A stretch of DNA of 6,255 bases, taken from the NCBI GenBank assembly GCA_029858545.1, contig JAOUFA010000223.1, positions 1 to 6,255 of the forward strand, written 5' to 3'. Position 1 is the first letter of the stretch. Each line of letters starts with the position of its first letter. The notes beneath the pieces are model-generated. The model saw only the letters and a program-made list of their open reading frames with translations. It was not told the DNA's origin and ran no database searches. Shown here piece after piece: positions 5,217 through 6,255 of this stretch. A program made the translations under genes and the position numbers. This DNA is from Betaproteobacteria bacterium (GTDB lineage Bacteria; Pseudomonadota; Gammaproteobacteria; Burkholderiales; SG8-39).

Positions 5217-6182
5217 TTACTGAGGCTTGATTCCCGCTCCGGTGATGACGCGATGGTAGGTGGCCATTTCGTCGCGCACGAACTTGGAGAATTCGCTCGG
5301 CGACATGTCGAGCGAATCGTTGCCGAGGTTGGCCAGCTTCTCCTGCACACCCTTGTCGGCGAGCGCTTTGCGCACATCGGTCGAAATCTTGGTGACCACG
5401 TCGGCGGGCGTTCCGGCGGGGGCCCAGACGCCGAACCAGAGCGGCGAATCGGCACCCTGTACGCCCGCTTCGCCGGTCGTCGGTACGTCGGGAAGTTTGC
5501 TGTTGCGCTTCGCGGTGCTCACCGCGAGCGCACGCACCTTGCCGGCTTTCACCTGCGACAGCGCGGCGGAGATCGGCGCCCAGTAACAGTCCACCGCGCC
5601 GCTCATGATGTTGGTGATTACCTCCGGCGTGCCCTTGAAGGGGATCTGCGTCACCTTGATGTTTGCTGCGGCGAGAAACCGCTCGGTGTTGAGGTGCGTG
5701 CCGCTGCCGATTCCGGCGTGACCGAAATTTATCGCCCCGGGCTTCGCCTTGGCGGCGTTGACGAGGTCCATGACGGTCTTGTACGGCGACGTGGCGCTGA
5801 CCACCAGCACATTGGGCTGCACGGAAAGCGGTGCGATGTCGATGAAGTCCTTCTCCGTGTCGTACGGCAGCTTGGCGTAGATGGACGGGTTGACCGCGTG
5901 CGCCGAGGAATTGATCAGCAGCGTGTAGCCGTCCGGGGTGGATCTGGCGACCGCCGCTGAACCGATCGAGCCGCCCGCGCCTGGCCGGTTCTCGGGGATG
6001 ACCGGCTGGCCCCAGTACTCGGAGACCTTCTGCATCACGATGCGCCCGACGATGTCGGTCGAACTTCCGGGGGTGAAGGTGATGAGGACATGCACCGGCT
6101 TGCTTGGATAAGCTTGCGCGAGTGCGCCGGTGGCAATACCCAGGCCAAGGACGCAGGCCGCGGCGATACGCAGGGATTTCAT
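5217..6182 (-). CDS. Bug/TctC-family tripartite tricarboxylate transporter substrate-binding protein
   Basis: A 321-residue periplasmic receptor that would bind a small carboxylate and pass it to a TctAB-type membrane permease, or act as an orphan sensor. Residues 1-22 are a Sec signal peptide with Lys2/Arg5, a hydrophobic core (6-17) and an ALA cleavage site before Gln23. The mature protein begins QAYPSKPV, as Bug proteins do. Family marks are FTPGSSTDIVGR (36-47), ENRPGAGGSIG (64-74), STPDGYTLLI (81-90), GHAGIGSGTHLN (154-165), IPFKGTPEV (180-188) and FGVWAPAGTP (250-259). In the first ligand loop the usual PGG is PGS, which may be a subfamily trait. The ATG at 6182 is chosen because AGGAGGAG lies 5 nt upstream and the signal peptide starts there; an in-frame upstream ATG would add 23 polar residues ahead of it. 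No permease genes are in the window. The ligand cannot be read from sequence; the neighbouring LigI-like hydrolase suggests an aromatic-derived acid, which is inference. Confidence 0.94.
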   Translation of the reverse strand: MKSLRIAAACVLGLGIATGALAQAYPSKPVHVLITFTPGSSTDIVGRIVMQKVSEYWGQPVIPENRPGAGGSIGSAAVARSTPDGYTLLINSSAHAVNPSIYAKLPYDTEKDFIDIAPLSVQPNVLVVSATSPYKTVMDLVNAAKAKPGAINFGHAGIGSGTHLNTERFLAAANIKVTQIPFKGTPEVITNIMSGAVDCYWAPISAALSQVKAGKVRALAVSTAKRNSKLPDVPTTGEAGVQGADSPLWFGVWAPAGTPADVVTKISTDVRKALADKGVQEKLANLGNDSLDMSPSEFSKFVRDEMATYHRVITGAGIKPQ

Positions 6183-6187
6183 AGGGA

Positions 6188-6195
6188 CTCCTCCT
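6188..6195 (-). promoter_or_regulatory. Ribosome binding site that sets the Bug receptor start
   Basis: The minus strand reads AGGAGGAG, then five bases, then ATG at 6182. This decides between the signal-peptide start and the in-frame ATG further upstream. A small inverted repeat, AAGAA-CCA-TTCTT (6200-6212), lies just before it and could form a weak leader hairpin. In the remaining bases up to 6255 only a weak -10-like TACACT is visible on the minus strand. Confidence 0.75.
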
Positions 6196-6255
6196 GGTGA
6201 AGAACCATTCTTGGGGCCGCTAGTGTACCCGGCGGGAACGCTCTCCGCCACGATC

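Noticed and set aside
5253..5960. 235-codon plus-strand frame opposite the Bug receptor
   Set aside because: Arg/Gly/His-rich shadow of a well-supported minus-strand gene, with no motif or ribosome binding site.
6183..6251. Upstream start for the Bug receptor
   Set aside because: It would place 23 polar residues before a well-formed signal peptide, while the ribosome binding site sits right before the ATG at 6182.

Overview
The window is GC-rich, densely coded and typical of a betaproteobacterium, most likely Burkholderiales. This is inferred from three things: a Bug/TctC-type periplasmic binding protein (a family greatly expanded in Bordetella, Cupriavidus and relatives), a meta-cleavage-type semialdehyde dehydrogenase, and a LigI-type amidohydrolase. 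There is no rRNA, recognisable tRNA, CRISPR array, insertion sequence or phage gene.

Layout. (1) Positions 1-1402, minus strand: an aldehyde dehydrogenase of the 2-hydroxymuconate/2-aminomuconate-6-semialdehyde dehydrogenase group, cut at its C-terminus by the window edge. (2) 1403-1744: a non-coding divergent region whose only AT-rich patch (about 1484-1501) can be read as back-to-back promoters, framed by two copies of TATC(C)TTGGCAG. (3) 1745-3678, plus strand: a class I SAM-dependent methyltransferase followed 98 nt later by a GT4-type (GT-B fold) glycosyltransferase, a probable two-gene glycan-modification operon. (4) 3758-3853, minus strand: a 31-residue Lys/Pro/Arg-rich protein with a near-ideal ribosome binding site, convergent with the glycosyltransferase. 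(5) 4144-5010, plus strand: an amidohydrolase of the 2-pyrone-4,6-dicarboxylate hydrolase (LigI)-like group. (6) 5011-5216: a convergent spacer with a strong perfect hairpin at 5037-5064. (7) 5217-6182, minus strand: a Bug-family extracytoplasmic solute receptor with a signal peptide.

The dehydrogenase, the amidohydrolase and the solute receptor fit a theme of uptake and breakdown of aromatic-derived or other organic acids. The first oxidises a ring-fission semialdehyde, the second would hydrolyse a lactone or pyrone dicarboxylate, and the third would capture a carboxylate outside the cytoplasmic membrane. They are not one operon, since strands alternate, so the shared theme is an inference. 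The methyltransferase-glycosyltransferase pair and the tiny basic gene have no obvious link to catabolism. I see no clearly new multi-gene system. The points most worth a second look are the 31-residue gene, the orphan methyltransferase-glycosyltransferase pair, the altered substrate-binding positions of the amidohydrolase, and the compact divergent promoter region.
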